This document shows, in pieces, positions 1 to 7,623 of a DNA stretch of 37,127 nucleotides. The translations under genes were made by a program, and so were the position numbers. Position 1 is the first letter of the stretch. Each line of letters begins with the position of its first letter. Under the pieces are notes generated by a model that saw only the letters and a program-made list of their open reading frames with translations, searched no databases and was not told the DNA's origin. Source of the DNA: Betaproteobacteria bacterium CG2_30_68_42 (lineage in GTDB: Bacteria; Pseudomonadota; Gammaproteobacteria; Burkholderiales; Rhodocyclaceae); assembly GCA_001872285.1 (NCBI GenBank), contig MNXU01000046.1, positions 1-37,127 of the forward strand, written 5' to 3'.

Positions 1-1
1 T

Positions 2-178
2 GGCGTGATGCACAAGGATGCGAAGAAGTACGCCGAAACCGGCGGCTGGGGCTTCGAGGGCTTCAAGGGCGATTCGAAGACGGAACGGGCGGTGGCGGGA
101 AATGCCGCCAAGGCCTGCTTCGGCTGCCACGAGCCGCAGAAGGACAAGGGTTACGTCTTCAGCGCCTGGCGCAAGTGA
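2..178 (+). CDS. Cytochrome P460-family protein, C-terminal fragment
   Basis: Open frame entering from the left edge; only the last 58 residues are present. It contains one c-type haem-binding motif, CFGCH, followed by the segment KDKGYVFSAWRK at the C terminus. A CxxCH near the C terminus followed by K-x-YVFS is the arrangement of the small periplasmic cytochrome P460 family, whose better-known members oxidise hydroxylamine or bind NO; many relatives have no known substrate. The gene ends convergently 27 nt from the stop of the DUF3299 gene. Start and signal peptide are outside the window. Family assignment is from motif recognition and is fairly sure; the reaction is not. Confidence 0.75.
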   Translation, partial: GVMHKDAKKYAETGGWGFEGFKGDSKTERAVAGNAAKACFGCHEPQKDKGYVFSAWRK

Positions 179-205
179 GCGCGGGCGAGGAACCCACGCG
201 CCCGG

Positions 206-718
206 CTATCGGCCCCCGTAGGCCGTGACGGCGTCCGCCTTCAGCCGGTAGCCGGCCGCGCCCATTCCGGTCTCGACCCGGACGGTATCGAGGGTTCCGC
301 TCACCCAGACCGCGTCCATCGTCTGTATGCCCCTGAGCGGCTTCGCAGGCAGGACATGGACGATCTGGTTCGCGGGCGGCGGCGGGGTGTGGATGCAGGC
401 GCCGTAATAGGGCACGAGCAGGAACTCGCGCAGCTCGTCGCCCTTGCGTTCCAGCGGCACCACGTAACCGGGGAGGCGCACCCGCGCGCCTTTCAGGGCG
501 GGCTCGACCGGCGCCGCGTCCCAAGCCCGCTTGAGCCGCGCGAGCAGCTCGCGCGCCTTCGGGTCGTCGTCCTGGAGCCAGCCGAGATTCGTGTTGGCGA
601 GCTCGGCATCCGGCTGCCAGCCCTTCGGCACCAGCGCATCCCAGTCGAGCTTGCGGTAGCTCTCGGCCCGAATCGCGGCGGCGAGGCAGAGCAGCGTGAC
701 GAGGATCGCTTTTCTCAC
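206..718 (-). CDS. DUF3299 domain exported protein
   Basis: 170 residues from a GTG start at 718. The N terminus (VRKAILVTLLCLAAAIRA) is a short signal peptide. The signature GACIHTPPPPANQ around residues 106-118 (Cys108, His110) is the hallmark of DUF3299, a small periplasmic domain of unknown reaction; the conserved Cys/His pair could bind a metal. It is the last gene of a leftward set (propeller lipoprotein, ABC ATPase, FtsX-like permease, this protein), 23 nt after the permease. The ATPase-permease-DUF3299 arrangement resembles the zinc-starvation-induced PA4064-PA4066 set of Pseudomonas aeruginosa as I recall it; that link is inference. An upstream start is possible, but the GTG places the signal peptide correctly. 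Confidence 0.8.
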   Translation of the reverse strand: MRKAILVTLLCLAAAIRAESYRKLDWDALVPKGWQPDAELANTNLGWLQDDDPKARELLARLKRAWDAAPVEPALKGARVRLPGYVVPLERKGDELREFLLVPYYGACIHTPPPPANQIVHVLPAKPLRGIQTMDAVWVSGTLDTVRVETGMGAAGYRLKADAVTAYGGR

Positions 719-741
719 TTGGGCAGGAATCCGCGCAACGG

Positions 742-2016
742 TCAGAGTCTGGGCGTGAGCCCGTCGGCGAGCGACAGCGAGTACGCCCTCCATCCCGGCA
801 GGACGCTCGCGACGATGCCGGTCGCGAGCACGGCGCCGAGCAGCCGCCATTCTCCACCCGCCGGCGCCTGCAACGCCAGCGCGAGTCCGTAGCGGGCCTC
901 GATCTGCGGGCCGAGCGTGAGCGCGCCGGCTGCGAGCAGCAGGAGGCCCGCAGCCATCCCGGCGAGGGTCACCATTGTCCCTTCGGCGGCAAGCAGCGCG
1001 ACGATGTGGCGCGGGCCGGCGCCGACCGAGCGCAGGATGGCGAGCTCCCGCCTGCGTGCATCGAGTCCGGCCAGCACCACCGCCGCGAGTCCGGCGAGCC
1101 CCACCGCCACCACCAGCGCAGACACCGCCAGCAGGGTACGCTCGGCCACGCCCACCACCTGCCAGAGCTCGTCGAGCGCAACGCCGGGCAGCACCGCGGT
1201 CAGGGCCTCGGCCCGGAAGTCGTTGACGAAACGCTGCACCCGGAGCGCCGCCGCGCGGTTCTTCAGTCCCACCAGCATGGCGGAGATGCGCTTCGGGGCG
1301 AGGTCGAACTTGCGGGCGAACTCGGCGGGGATCGACACGCCGGGCAGCGGCGCGCCCCCGGCCCACTCCAGATGGACGGCCTCGACCGCGGCAAGGCTCA
1401 CGAAGACCGTCCGGTCCACCGGCGTTCCGGTGCGTTCCAGGATGCCGACGATGCGGAAGGGCTTGTCCGAATGCTCGGAGTGCGCGAACTCGCCGCCGCC
1501 ATGCGCGAGGACGATGGAATCGTTCAGCCGATGACCGGGACGCCCCGCCACCTCGGCCCCGACGACCGCCTCGTACAGGCCGTCGAGCGTCCCCGAGAAG
1601 GCGCGCCCCGCCTTCATCCGCAACGCCGTCCCGGCGCCATGGCGGTAACGCTCGAAATACGCGGGCACGGTCCCCAGCACCGGGAACCCCCGGTGGCTGT
1701 CCCCGAAGCTCAGCGGGAGACTCCAGGCGACCGCGGGATGAGCCGCGATCGCCTCGTAGCTCCTCCAGCTCATCTCGGCCGCGGGCTCGCCCACCCGGAA
1801 GACGCTGGCGAGCAGGAGCTGCACCGGGCTCGCGCGCGCGCCGACGATGAGATCGGTGCCCGAGACCGAGCTCGCGAACGCTTCGCGCGCACCGCTGCGC
1901 GCGCGCTCCACGCCGAGCAGCAGGGTCGTCGCGAGCGCAATCGCCGCCGCAGTCAGGCCCAGGGTGAGGCGCCGGTTCCATGCGCTGCGCAGCGCGATCC
2001 GCAACAGCGCAGTCAT
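742..2016 (-). CDS. ABC transporter permease, FtsX/MacB type
   Basis: 424 residues. The topology is that of FtsX-domain permeases: one membrane segment at about 17-36, a large periplasmic domain, then three segments at about 293-318, 348-375 and 391-408. The cytoplasmic loop RRRELAILRSVGA (about 321-333) is the typical coupling region. The periplasmic domain carries a His-rich stretch, HGGGEFAHSEHSDKPF (162-177), that could bind a divalent metal. The ATG overlaps the TGA of the ATPase gene by 4 nt (ATGA), so the two are translationally coupled and should form one complex. FtsX/MacB-type systems usually move lipoproteins or work mechanically on periplasmic partners rather than importing solutes. 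The substrate is unknown; partners are probably the flanking propeller and DUF3299 proteins. Confidence 0.85.
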   Translation of the reverse strand: MTALLRIALRSAWNRRLTLGLTAAAIALATTLLLGVERARSGAREAFASSVSGTDLIVGARASPVQLLLASVFRVGEPAAEMSWRSYEAIAAHPAVAWSLPLSFGDSHRGFPVLGTVPAYFERYRHGAGTALRMKAGRAFSGTLDGLYEAVVGAEVAGRPGHRLNDSIVLAHGGGEFAHSEHSDKPFRIVGILERTGTPVDRTVFVSLAAVEAVHLEWAGGAPLPGVSIPAEFARKFDLAPKRISAMLVGLKNRAAALRVQRFVNDFRAEALTAVLPGVALDELWQVVGVAERTLLAVSALVVAVGLAGLAAVVLAGLDARRRELAILRSVGAGPRHIVALLAAEGTMVTLAGMAAGLLLLAAGALTLGPQIEARYGLALALQAPAGGEWRLLGAVLATGIVASVLPGWRAYSLSLADGLTPRL

Positions 2017-2756
2017 GACCCCGCTTCCGCGAGGTTGATGTCGGCCATGGCGACGCAGCGCCCGAAATGCCGGGCGAGCCGCAGGTCGTGCGAGACGAAC
2101 AGCAGGGCGGCATGCGCCCGGCCGCACTCCTCGAGCAGCAGCTCCATGAAAGCCTGCTGCCGGACCGCATCGAGCGAGGAGGTGGGCTCGTCCGCGATGA
2201 CGATCTCGGGGCTGCCGATGAGCGCGCGGGCGACCGCGACCCGCTGCTGCTGGCCGACCGAGAGCTCGGCCGCGGTTCGCGTTTGGAGCGCCGGATCGAG
2301 ATCGAGCGAAGCGAGCAGGCGCGCGACCTCCGCGGCGCGCGCCCTGGATCCGCCGCCCGCACGCGCCGCCCGGCGAGGGGAGAAGCGCAGCGCCAGCAGC
2401 ACGTTCTCCATCACGGAGAGATACGGGATGAGGTTGAACTGCTGGAAGACGAAGCCGATGTGGTCGGCCCGCAGCCGGTCGCGGGCGGAACCCGACAGGC
2501 GGGCCAGCTCCTGGTCGAGCACGCGCAGCGAGCCGGCCTCCGGCAGCAGTACGCCGGCGATCAGGTTGAGCAGGGTGCTCTTGCCCGACCCGCTCTCGCC
2601 ATGCAGGAAGACCCTCTCGCCGGATGCGAGAGCGAAGTGCGCGATCGAGAGACAGGGCGAACGCTGCGCGCGCCAGCGGAAGCGGACCGCCGACAGCTCG
2701 ATCGCCTGCGCGATCCCGGCGGCCGCATCGCCCGCGGCCGCCGGAGCGCGGTTCAG
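2013..2756 (-). CDS. ABC transporter ATP-binding protein, LolD/MacB-like
   Basis: 247 residues if started at the CTG at 2756. Walker A GESGSGKST at about 53-61, Q-loop in GFVFQQFNLIPYL, ABC signature LSVGQQQRVAVARAL, Walker B IVIADEPTSSLD and the switch His in LLFVSHD are all present, so the ATPase should be active. It is coupled by a 4-nt overlap to the permease. The start is odd: no ATG, GTG or TTG is well placed. CTG at 2756 overlaps the TGA of the propeller gene by 4 nt (CTGA) and is preceded by GAGGAG with an 8-nt gap, which makes a CTG start the best fit. A frame-internal GTG lies further upstream inside the propeller gene and is less likely. Confidence 0.85.
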   Translation of the reverse strand: MNRAPAAAGDAAAGIAQAIELSAVRFRWRAQRSPCLSIAHFALASGERVFLHGESGSGKSTLLNLIAGVLLPEAGSLRVLDQELARLSGSARDRLRADHIGFVFQQFNLIPYLSVMENVLLALRFSPRRAARAGGGSRARAAEVARLLASLDLDPALQTRTAAELSVGQQQRVAVARALIGSPEIVIADEPTSSLDAVRQQAFMELLLEECGRAHAALLFVSHDLRLARHFGRCVAMADINLAEAGS

Positions 2757-4008
2757 CGAGGCAGCTCCTCGAACACGTTGGTCCACACGTTCAGCACCTG
2801 CGAGCCGCCGGGGAAGTTCCCGGTCTGGATCGTCTTGACGTCCGCGAGGCTGGCCATGTCGATCTTGTGCAGGTTGCCGTCGCCCGCGTTCGAGACATAG
2901 CCGTAGCGGCCGTCCGGCGTGAAGGCGACGTGCCCCATGCGGCCCTTGCCGACGGTGAGGTCCTTCACCAGACGGAAGTTGTGCGCATCGACGATGGAGA
3001 TCCTGTTGTTGCCGTAGTTGGTGATGACCGCGTACTTGCCGTCCGGCGTGTTGTAGGCGTGGCCGATTCCGGTGCTGGCGGGCTCGGCGCGCGCGACGAG
3101 CTTCTTCGTCTTCGCGTCGAAAACCGCGACCTCGGTTCCACGCGACTTGTTGCCGGGGCCACGGTTCAAGAGATAGAAGTGACGGCCGTCCTGAGTGAAG
3201 TTGCCGTGGTGCCCCTCGATCACGCTCTGGTTCGTGAGCGGCATGTCGACGCGCGCGATCATCGGCATCCCGGCCTGTGTGAGGTCGAAGACGAGCGCGG
3301 CCGGACGCTCCTTCACCGCGTCCTTGCCCTCGACCACTAGCCACAGTTCCCTTCCGTCCGGGTTGGGCACGGGATAGTGGGGCTTGGAGGGCGTATGGAT
3401 CTTCTTGACCGACCAGTCGCGCGTGTCGATGACGACGAGATTGTCGTCGACGCGATCCACGGTGAAGGCGAACCGTGAATCGTAGCTCCATGCATTGTGC
3501 ATGGAGGTCGGACCCTTGGGCTTGCCGGCCACGTCGAGTTCGACGTTCTTCGCCACCTTGTCGCTGGCGGTGTCGATGAAGGCCACGCGCAGCTTGCCGC
3601 CGTCCAGGCCCCAGTGATTGATCATCACCCACTTGCCGTCCGGGCTCACCGCGGGATGCTTGGGTCGGTTGCGGTGCGGATCTTCGCGACCACGTCGCGC
3701 CGCGCGAGATCGATGACGCTCACGGTGGTGCCGCCCTCGGCCTCGGAACCCAGATACACCTTGCGGCCGTCCGGAGTCGTGGCGCCCAGGCTCGCACCCT
3801 TCTCGGTCTTCAGCCGGGCGACGACGCCGTCGGTGGCGGGATCGACGAGGAAGGCATTCCCGCTCGCGTGCAGATGCACGATGGTGGATGGCCACACGGT
3901 CTTGACCTGGGTCGCGCCGCCGCCCACTCCGGCACAGCCGCCCAGCCCGATGATCGCTCCCACGGCCAGCGTGGAACCGGCGATTTTCCCGGCAACCGAC
4001 ATCTTCAT
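2753..4008 (-). CDS. YncE-like beta-propeller lipoprotein, interrupted by a one-base frameshift
   Basis: The ATG at 4008 follows GGAGGAGTGCGA, a strong ribosome site. The first 120 codons start MKMSVAGKIAG and include a lipobox LGGCAG, so this is a probable lipoprotein; they then run through propeller repeats (TPDGRKVYLGS, VSVIDLARRDVVAKIRT) and stop at 3646. The neighbouring frame picks up at once with NRPKHPAVSPDGKWVMINHW and continues through further blades (FTQDGRHFYLLNRG, YNTPDGKYAVITNYG, FTPDGRYGYVSNAG) to 2753. Restoring one G near 3671-3675 gives KIRTGNRPKHPAVSPDG and a 418-residue protein, and 1256 nt plus 1 is a multiple of 3. This is either a real recent inactivation or a base-calling error. 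The second part still shows clean codon use and intact repeats. It probably supplies the periplasmic partner of the ABC module downstream. Confidence 0.75.
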
Positions 4009-4073
4009 TCGCACTCCTCCTTTGGCTTCTGCGAAAAAACGCGCACGCACCTGCGGCGCACCGGTGCCGCAGA

Positions 4074-4089
4074 AGCAGCTTCCATGCCA
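4074..4089 (-). promoter_or_regulatory. Sigma-54 promoter of the beta-propeller/ABC operon
   Basis: Read on the minus strand: TGGCATGGAAGCTGCT. Against TGGCACG-N4-TTGCW it keeps the essential GG and GC with the correct 12-nt step and mismatches only at C6 and T12. Transcription would begin about 12 nt downstream, leaving a leader of about 50 nt before the ATG at 4008. The gene immediately upstream encodes a sigma-54 activator, which makes the match meaningful. Confidence 0.65.
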
Positions 4090-4178
4090 GAGGCCGACGA
4101 AAAGCGGCAAGCGATTCATCCGCCTGCGGTACCGCCGCGCGCGCCGCTCGCCCGCGGCGGCCGGCACCCCGCCGCATG

Positions 4179-4204
4179 GGGCGAATCGCCCTGGCGTTTC
4201 GCCA
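4179..4204. promoter_or_regulatory. Two tandem 13-bp dyads, candidate enhancer for the NtrC-type regulator
   Basis: GGGCGAATCGCCC (4179-4191) is followed directly by TGGCGTTTCGCCA (4192-4204). Each is a perfect inverted repeat, and they share the pattern nGGCGnnTCGCCn. They lie about 100 nt upstream of the sigma-54 promoter, where enhancer sites for NtrC-family activators normally sit, and just after the regulator's own stop codon. Function is inferred from position and symmetry. Confidence 0.45.
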
Positions 4205-4215
4205 TGGTGGCAGCC

Positions 4216-5553
4216 CTACGGCGCGAGCTTGCGCAGCAGCGTCTTGTAGTCGATCCCGAGGATGCGCGCCGCCTGGGCCTTGTTGCCCGCGGTGGATGCG
4301 AGCACCGCCTGGATGTGTTCCATCTCCACCGCGGCGAGGCTCTTCGCCTCCCCGTCCCCGCGCCGCAGCGGCGCGGGCTTGTCTGAACCCGTGAGCGCGG
4401 CCGCGGAGATCTCCACGGCGCCGGGCGGGCACAGGATCACCGCCTGCTCGATCACGTTTTCCAGCTCCCTCACGTTCCCCGGCCAGTTGGCGGCGGTGAG
4501 CGCAGCCAGCGCCTCGGCCGACAGCCTGCGCGCACGGCAACCGTGCGCGCGGGCGTAGTGCTGGAGGAAATGCGCCGCGAGCTGCGGGATATCTTCGCGC
4601 CGCTCGCGCAAGGGGACGATGCGGGTGTGGAGAACCTTGATCCGGTGATACAGGTCGCGCCGGAACTCGCCCTGCTCGACCATCCGTTCCAGATCGCGGT
4701 TGGTGGCCGAGAGCAGCCGGAAATCCAGCGCCTGCTCGCCCGTCCCGCCCAGCGGCCGCAGCCTCCTGTCCTCCAGAACGCGCAGCAGCTTGGCCTGGAG
4801 ACCCGGGCTCATGGCGTTGATCTCGTCGAGGAACAGGGTGCCGCCGTTCGCCTCGGCGAGCAGGCCCGCGCGATCCGCGACGGCGCCCGTGAATGCGCCC
4901 TTGCGATAGCCGAACAGCTCCGCCTCGGCCAGGCTGTCCGGCACCGCGGCCGCATTGACGGCGACATAGGGCCCCTTCCTGGCATGGATCGCCCGCGCGA
5001 CGAGCTCCTTCCCGGTGCCGCTCTCGCCCTCGATCAGCACATTCGCCTTCGCCCCCCGCGCCTTCACGATCCATTCGCGCAGCCGGCGCATGGGCGCGCT
5101 CTCGCCGAGCAGCGCGCGCAGGTCCGCATCCTGGGCATCCGCTTGCCGCCGGGCCTCGGCGGCGCGTTCGCGAAGCTGCCGGTCGCGCTCGACCTTCGCC
5201 AGGATCAGATCGACCGACTCGGGGCTGAACGGTTTCGCGAGGAAGTCGAAGGCTCCGAGCTTGACCGCCTCGACCGCGTTTTCCAGCGTCGAGAACGCGC
5301 TCACGACCACCACGGGCAGATCGGGATCGAAGTCCTTCACCCGGCGGATCATCGCGAAGCCGTCCTCGCCGGGCATCATCAGATCGGTGAACACCAAGTC
5401 GGGCCGGAATGCACGCAGCATCGCGCCGGCGTCGCCGCCGATGCACAGGCGGACGTCATGACGGCCGCAGGACTCGATCACCCGCTTCAGCGTCGTCGCC
5501 ACGTCGCGCTCGTCCTCGACGACGAGGATCCTGAGCGCGGCACCGCTATCCAT
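4216..5553 (-). CDS. Sigma-54-dependent response regulator, NtrC/AtoC family
   Basis: 445 residues in three domains. The receiver (about 7-120) has the phosphoacceptor Asp57 in VFTDLMMPGEDG, acidic residues E13/D14 and Lys107 in AKPF. The AAA+ domain (about 150-385) has Walker A GESGTGKE at 176-183, the sigma-54 contact loop GAFTGA at 219-224, and Walker B TLFLDE at 239-244. The C-terminal Fis-type helix-turn-helix is NKAQAARILGIDYKTLLRKLAP. It should be phosphorylated by the divergently encoded sensor kinase and activate sigma-54 promoters; one such promoter lies just downstream, ahead of the propeller gene. All catalytic motifs are intact. The signal sensed by the pair is unknown. Confidence 0.93.
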   Translation of the reverse strand: MDSGAALRILVVEDERDVATTLKRVIESCGRHDVRLCIGGDAGAMLRAFRPDLVFTDLMMPGEDGFAMIRRVKDFDPDLPVVVVSAFSTLENAVEAVKLGAFDFLAKPFSPESVDLILAKVERDRQLRERAAEARRQADAQDADLRALLGESAPMRRLREWIVKARGAKANVLIEGESGTGKELVARAIHARKGPYVAVNAAAVPDSLAEAELFGYRKGAFTGAVADRAGLLAEANGGTLFLDEINAMSPGLQAKLLRVLEDRRLRPLGGTGEQALDFRLLSATNRDLERMVEQGEFRRDLYHRIKVLHTRIVPLRERREDIPQLAAHFLQHYARAHGCRARRLSAEALAALTAANWPGNVRELENVIEQAVILCPPGAVEISAAALTGSDKPAPLRRGDGEAKSLAAVEMEHIQAVLASTAGNKAQAARILGIDYKTLLRKLAP

Positions 5554-5585
5554 CGACGGGGTATGCTACGCGGAACATGAGCGCA

Positions 5586-5827
5586 ATTATCCTAAAAACC
5601 GCAGTTGGACACCTCTGAGTGTGCGGTTTGCGGGTTTTGTCTGGCAAGGCGTGACGACGCCGCGGGGCCGCCCCCCGCAAGGAGGAGCCGCCAGGCGGTC
5701 CGCAAATCGTGCAATCGGGCCTGTAGCGGGTTCACCTATCGGGTGAGGGTTGCCGAAGACACCCCGGTCAGCATGGGCGCGACGTCATGAAGCCAATGGA
5801 GCGGTCAACTGCGGTTTTTGGGATTAT
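5586..5827. repeat. Block bounded by about 24-bp imperfect inverted repeats
   Basis: The left arm at 5586-5610 and the right arm at 5804-5827 are inverted copies sharing an exact AAAAACCGCAGTTG core and ATCC beyond it, with two mismatches and one gap overall. The 190-odd bases between them are rich in hairpins, for example GGCGT-gacg-ACGCC at 5649-5662 and a GCGGGG/CCCCGC stem nearby. There is no coding capacity of its own. Size, terminal symmetry and lack of a gene suggest a small non-autonomous element or REP-type cluster. The right arm runs into the longest reading frame of the sensor kinase, casting doubt on that start. Confidence 0.5.
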
Positions 5828-7457
5828 CACACCGCAGGGGCAGCGCGCCGCGCCTGCGGCCTCCGCCGCGGTGCCGGCGCGGCATTCCCTGGTGCTGCGG
5901 ATGGTCGCCCTGGTCGCGGCATTCATCAGCCTGACCAGCGCGGCGCTGTTCTTCGGCATCGATCACTTCGTCACCCGCCATTTCGGCGAGCTGCACCGCG
6001 AGCGCGCGGAGCGCATCCGCGTGCTGGTGAGCCGCAGCATCCAGGAAGAATTCCTGCGCATGGAGGGTATCGCGAAGCTGGTCGCGGACGACGCCGACCT
6101 GCGGCACGCGACCTACTACCACCTCTACCTGGAAGGCGAGCGGGATCACCCGCGGCTCGCCGTGGAGCGCATCGCCCGGGCCTTCCGGCTCGACGTGCTG
6201 ACCCTGCGGGATGCACGGGGCAGGCTGATCGCGAGCGCGCCGCGCGAGGCGCCCCGGCCGCTGCTCGATGCAGCCGCCGCACCCGGGCCGACCCGCGTCT
6301 TCTGGTCCGGCAGAAACGCGTGGATCGTGGCCGGCGCCGCGCTGATGCGCGACGAGTCGGCGATCGCGCACATCCACGTGGCGCGCTCGCTGGACGCCCT
6401 CCTGGGCGCCATCGCCGAGCGCGAGCAGACGACACTGCGCAAATCGGCGACCGGGGAACCCGGCCCCGGCGTGCTGCGCATCGCGCTGCCCGGAGGCGCA
6501 TCCGCCCCCGCATTCCTGGACGTGGAGCTGCCGGACACCGCGGCGAGCGCGCTGAGCAAGGCCAAGCAACTGCTCGCCGTCATTCTCGCCATCTCCGGCA
6601 CGCTGCTCGTGGCGGCGCTCGCCTGGGCGGTGCGCTGGCAGCTCGCGCCGGTGGAGGCCCTCGCGCGCGCCGCCGCCGCGGTCGGCCGCGGCGAGTTCGG
6701 GCAGAAACTGGAAGCGCGCGGCAACAACGAGGTCGCCAACCTCGTGCGCACCTTCAATGCCATGAGCGCGGACCTGGCGCAACTGCGCCGGCTGGAACAG
6801 CAACTGCGCCACCAGGAATGCCTGTCGGCCATCGGCCGCGTCGCCGCACGGGTGGCCCACGACATCAACAACCCGCTGACGGTCATCAGCAACGTGGCGC
6901 GGCTCATGCGGCGCGAGGCGGGTTCGTCCGCGCCCCTCGCCGAGGATCTCGACCTCATCGCCCACCACGCGGAACGCTGCACGCGCACCGTCCAGCAGTT
7001 GCTCGCCTTCGGCCGGCCGGTACGCATCAACGCCGTGCCGCTCGACCTGGTGGCGGCCTGCCGCGAAATCGCGGCACGCTGGGAAGCCGGACGCGGCCAC
7101 GGGGTCCGCTTCGAGCCGGCGGCAACCGGCCTGCCCGTCCTGGGCGACCGCTTCCAGATCGAGCAGGTGATGGACAACCTCCTGGACAACGCGCACGAGG
7201 CCTGCCCGCTCTGCGAGATCGTCGTGACCGCGGAGCGCTCCCACGATGAAGCCTGCATCCGCATCCTCGACCAGGGGCCGGGCTTCCCGCCCGAGGTCAG
7301 GGAGCGCGTGTTCGAACCCTTCTTCACCACCAGGAGCGGCGGCACCGGCCTCGGACTGGCGAGCGCGCTGGCGATCGCGCAGGCCCATGCCGGGCGCATC
7401 GAAATCGGCGGAGAGGATCGCGGCGAAGTGACGGTCTGGCTGCCGCTCCGGCCTTGA
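5787..7457 (+). CDS. Sensor histidine kinase, NtrB/AtoS-like
   Basis: Up to 556 residues. Membrane segment 1 is at about 39-59, a periplasmic sensing region follows to about 260, and membrane segment 2 is at about 262-282. A HAMP linker follows (LAPVEALARAAAAVGRGEF onward). The H-box is RVAARVAHDINNPL with His358; the N-box is MDNLLDNAHEA; G-boxes are DQGPGFP and GGTGLGLA. It is the likely partner of the divergent sigma-54 response regulator. The start is uncertain: the ATG at 5787 has no good ribosome site, and its first 14 codons overlap the right arm of an inverted repeat. GTG at 5871 (residue 29) or ATG at 5901 (residue 39) would place the first membrane helix at the N terminus, which is usual for this family. 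Confidence 0.9.
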   Translation: MKPMERSTAVFGIITPQGQRAAPAASAAVPARHSLVLRMVALVAAFISLTSAALFFGIDHFVTRHFGELHRERAERIRVLVSRSIQEEFLRMEGIAKLVADDADLRHATYYHLYLEGERDHPRLAVERIARAFRLDVLTLRDARGRLIASAPREAPRPLLDAAAAPGPTRVFWSGRNAWIVAGAALMRDESAIAHIHVARSLDALLGAIAEREQTTLRKSATGEPGPGVLRIALPGGASAPAFLDVELPDTAASALSKAKQLLAVILAISGTLLVAALAWAVRWQLAPVEALARAAAAVGRGEFGQKLEARGNNEVANLVRTFNAMSADLAQLRRLEQQLRHQECLSAIGRVAARVAHDINNPLTVISNVARLMRREAGSSAPLAEDLDLIAHHAERCTRTVQQLLAFGRPVRINAVPLDLVAACREIAARWEAGRGHGVRFEPAATGLPVLGDRFQIEQVMDNLLDNAHEACPLCEIVVTAERSHDEACIRILDQGPGFPPEVRERVFEPFFTTRSGGTGLGLASALAIAQAHAGRIEIGGEDRGEVTVWLPLRP

Positions 7458-7501
7458 GGTTCAGCCTCTGCCTGTCCGGTGCCAAGATCCACCTGCCTTG
7501 G

Positions 7502-7572
7502 GGCGCAACAAGCGAAGCGCATTGCGCCGTATGGCGGAACACATTCGGCGGATTACGCCGCGCTCATCCGCC
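7502..7572. repeat. Pair of REP-like hairpins between convergent genes
   Basis: Hairpin 1 pairs GGCGCAA (7502-7508) with TTGCGCC (7522-7528) around CAAGCGAAGCGCA. Hairpin 2 pairs GGCGGAT (7547-7553) with ATCCGCC (7566-7572). The text (CAAGCGAAGCGCATTGCGCC, GGCGGATTACGCC) resembles dispersed palindromic repeats common in beta- and gammaproteobacterial intergenic DNA. It lies between the 3' ends of the kinase and PstS-like genes and may also work as a two-sided terminator or mRNA stabiliser. No T-tract follows, so intrinsic termination is not obvious. Confidence 0.55.
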
Positions 7573-7623
7573 CTGCGAACTGCCGCCTTCTGGCATTCTG
7601 GCAGCCCATCGGTTTGGCAAGGT

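Noticed and set aside
206-2362. A 718-residue reading frame containing the DUF3299 protein at its end
   Set aside because: Only the last 170 codons show family motifs; the rest is an out-of-frame shadow of the permease and ATPase genes in GC-rich DNA.
2753-5446. An 897-residue frame joining antisense-like text with the propeller C-terminal part
   Set aside because: The part upstream of about 3675 is a shadow of the response regulator and intergenic DNA; the correct N terminus is in the neighbouring frame from 4008.
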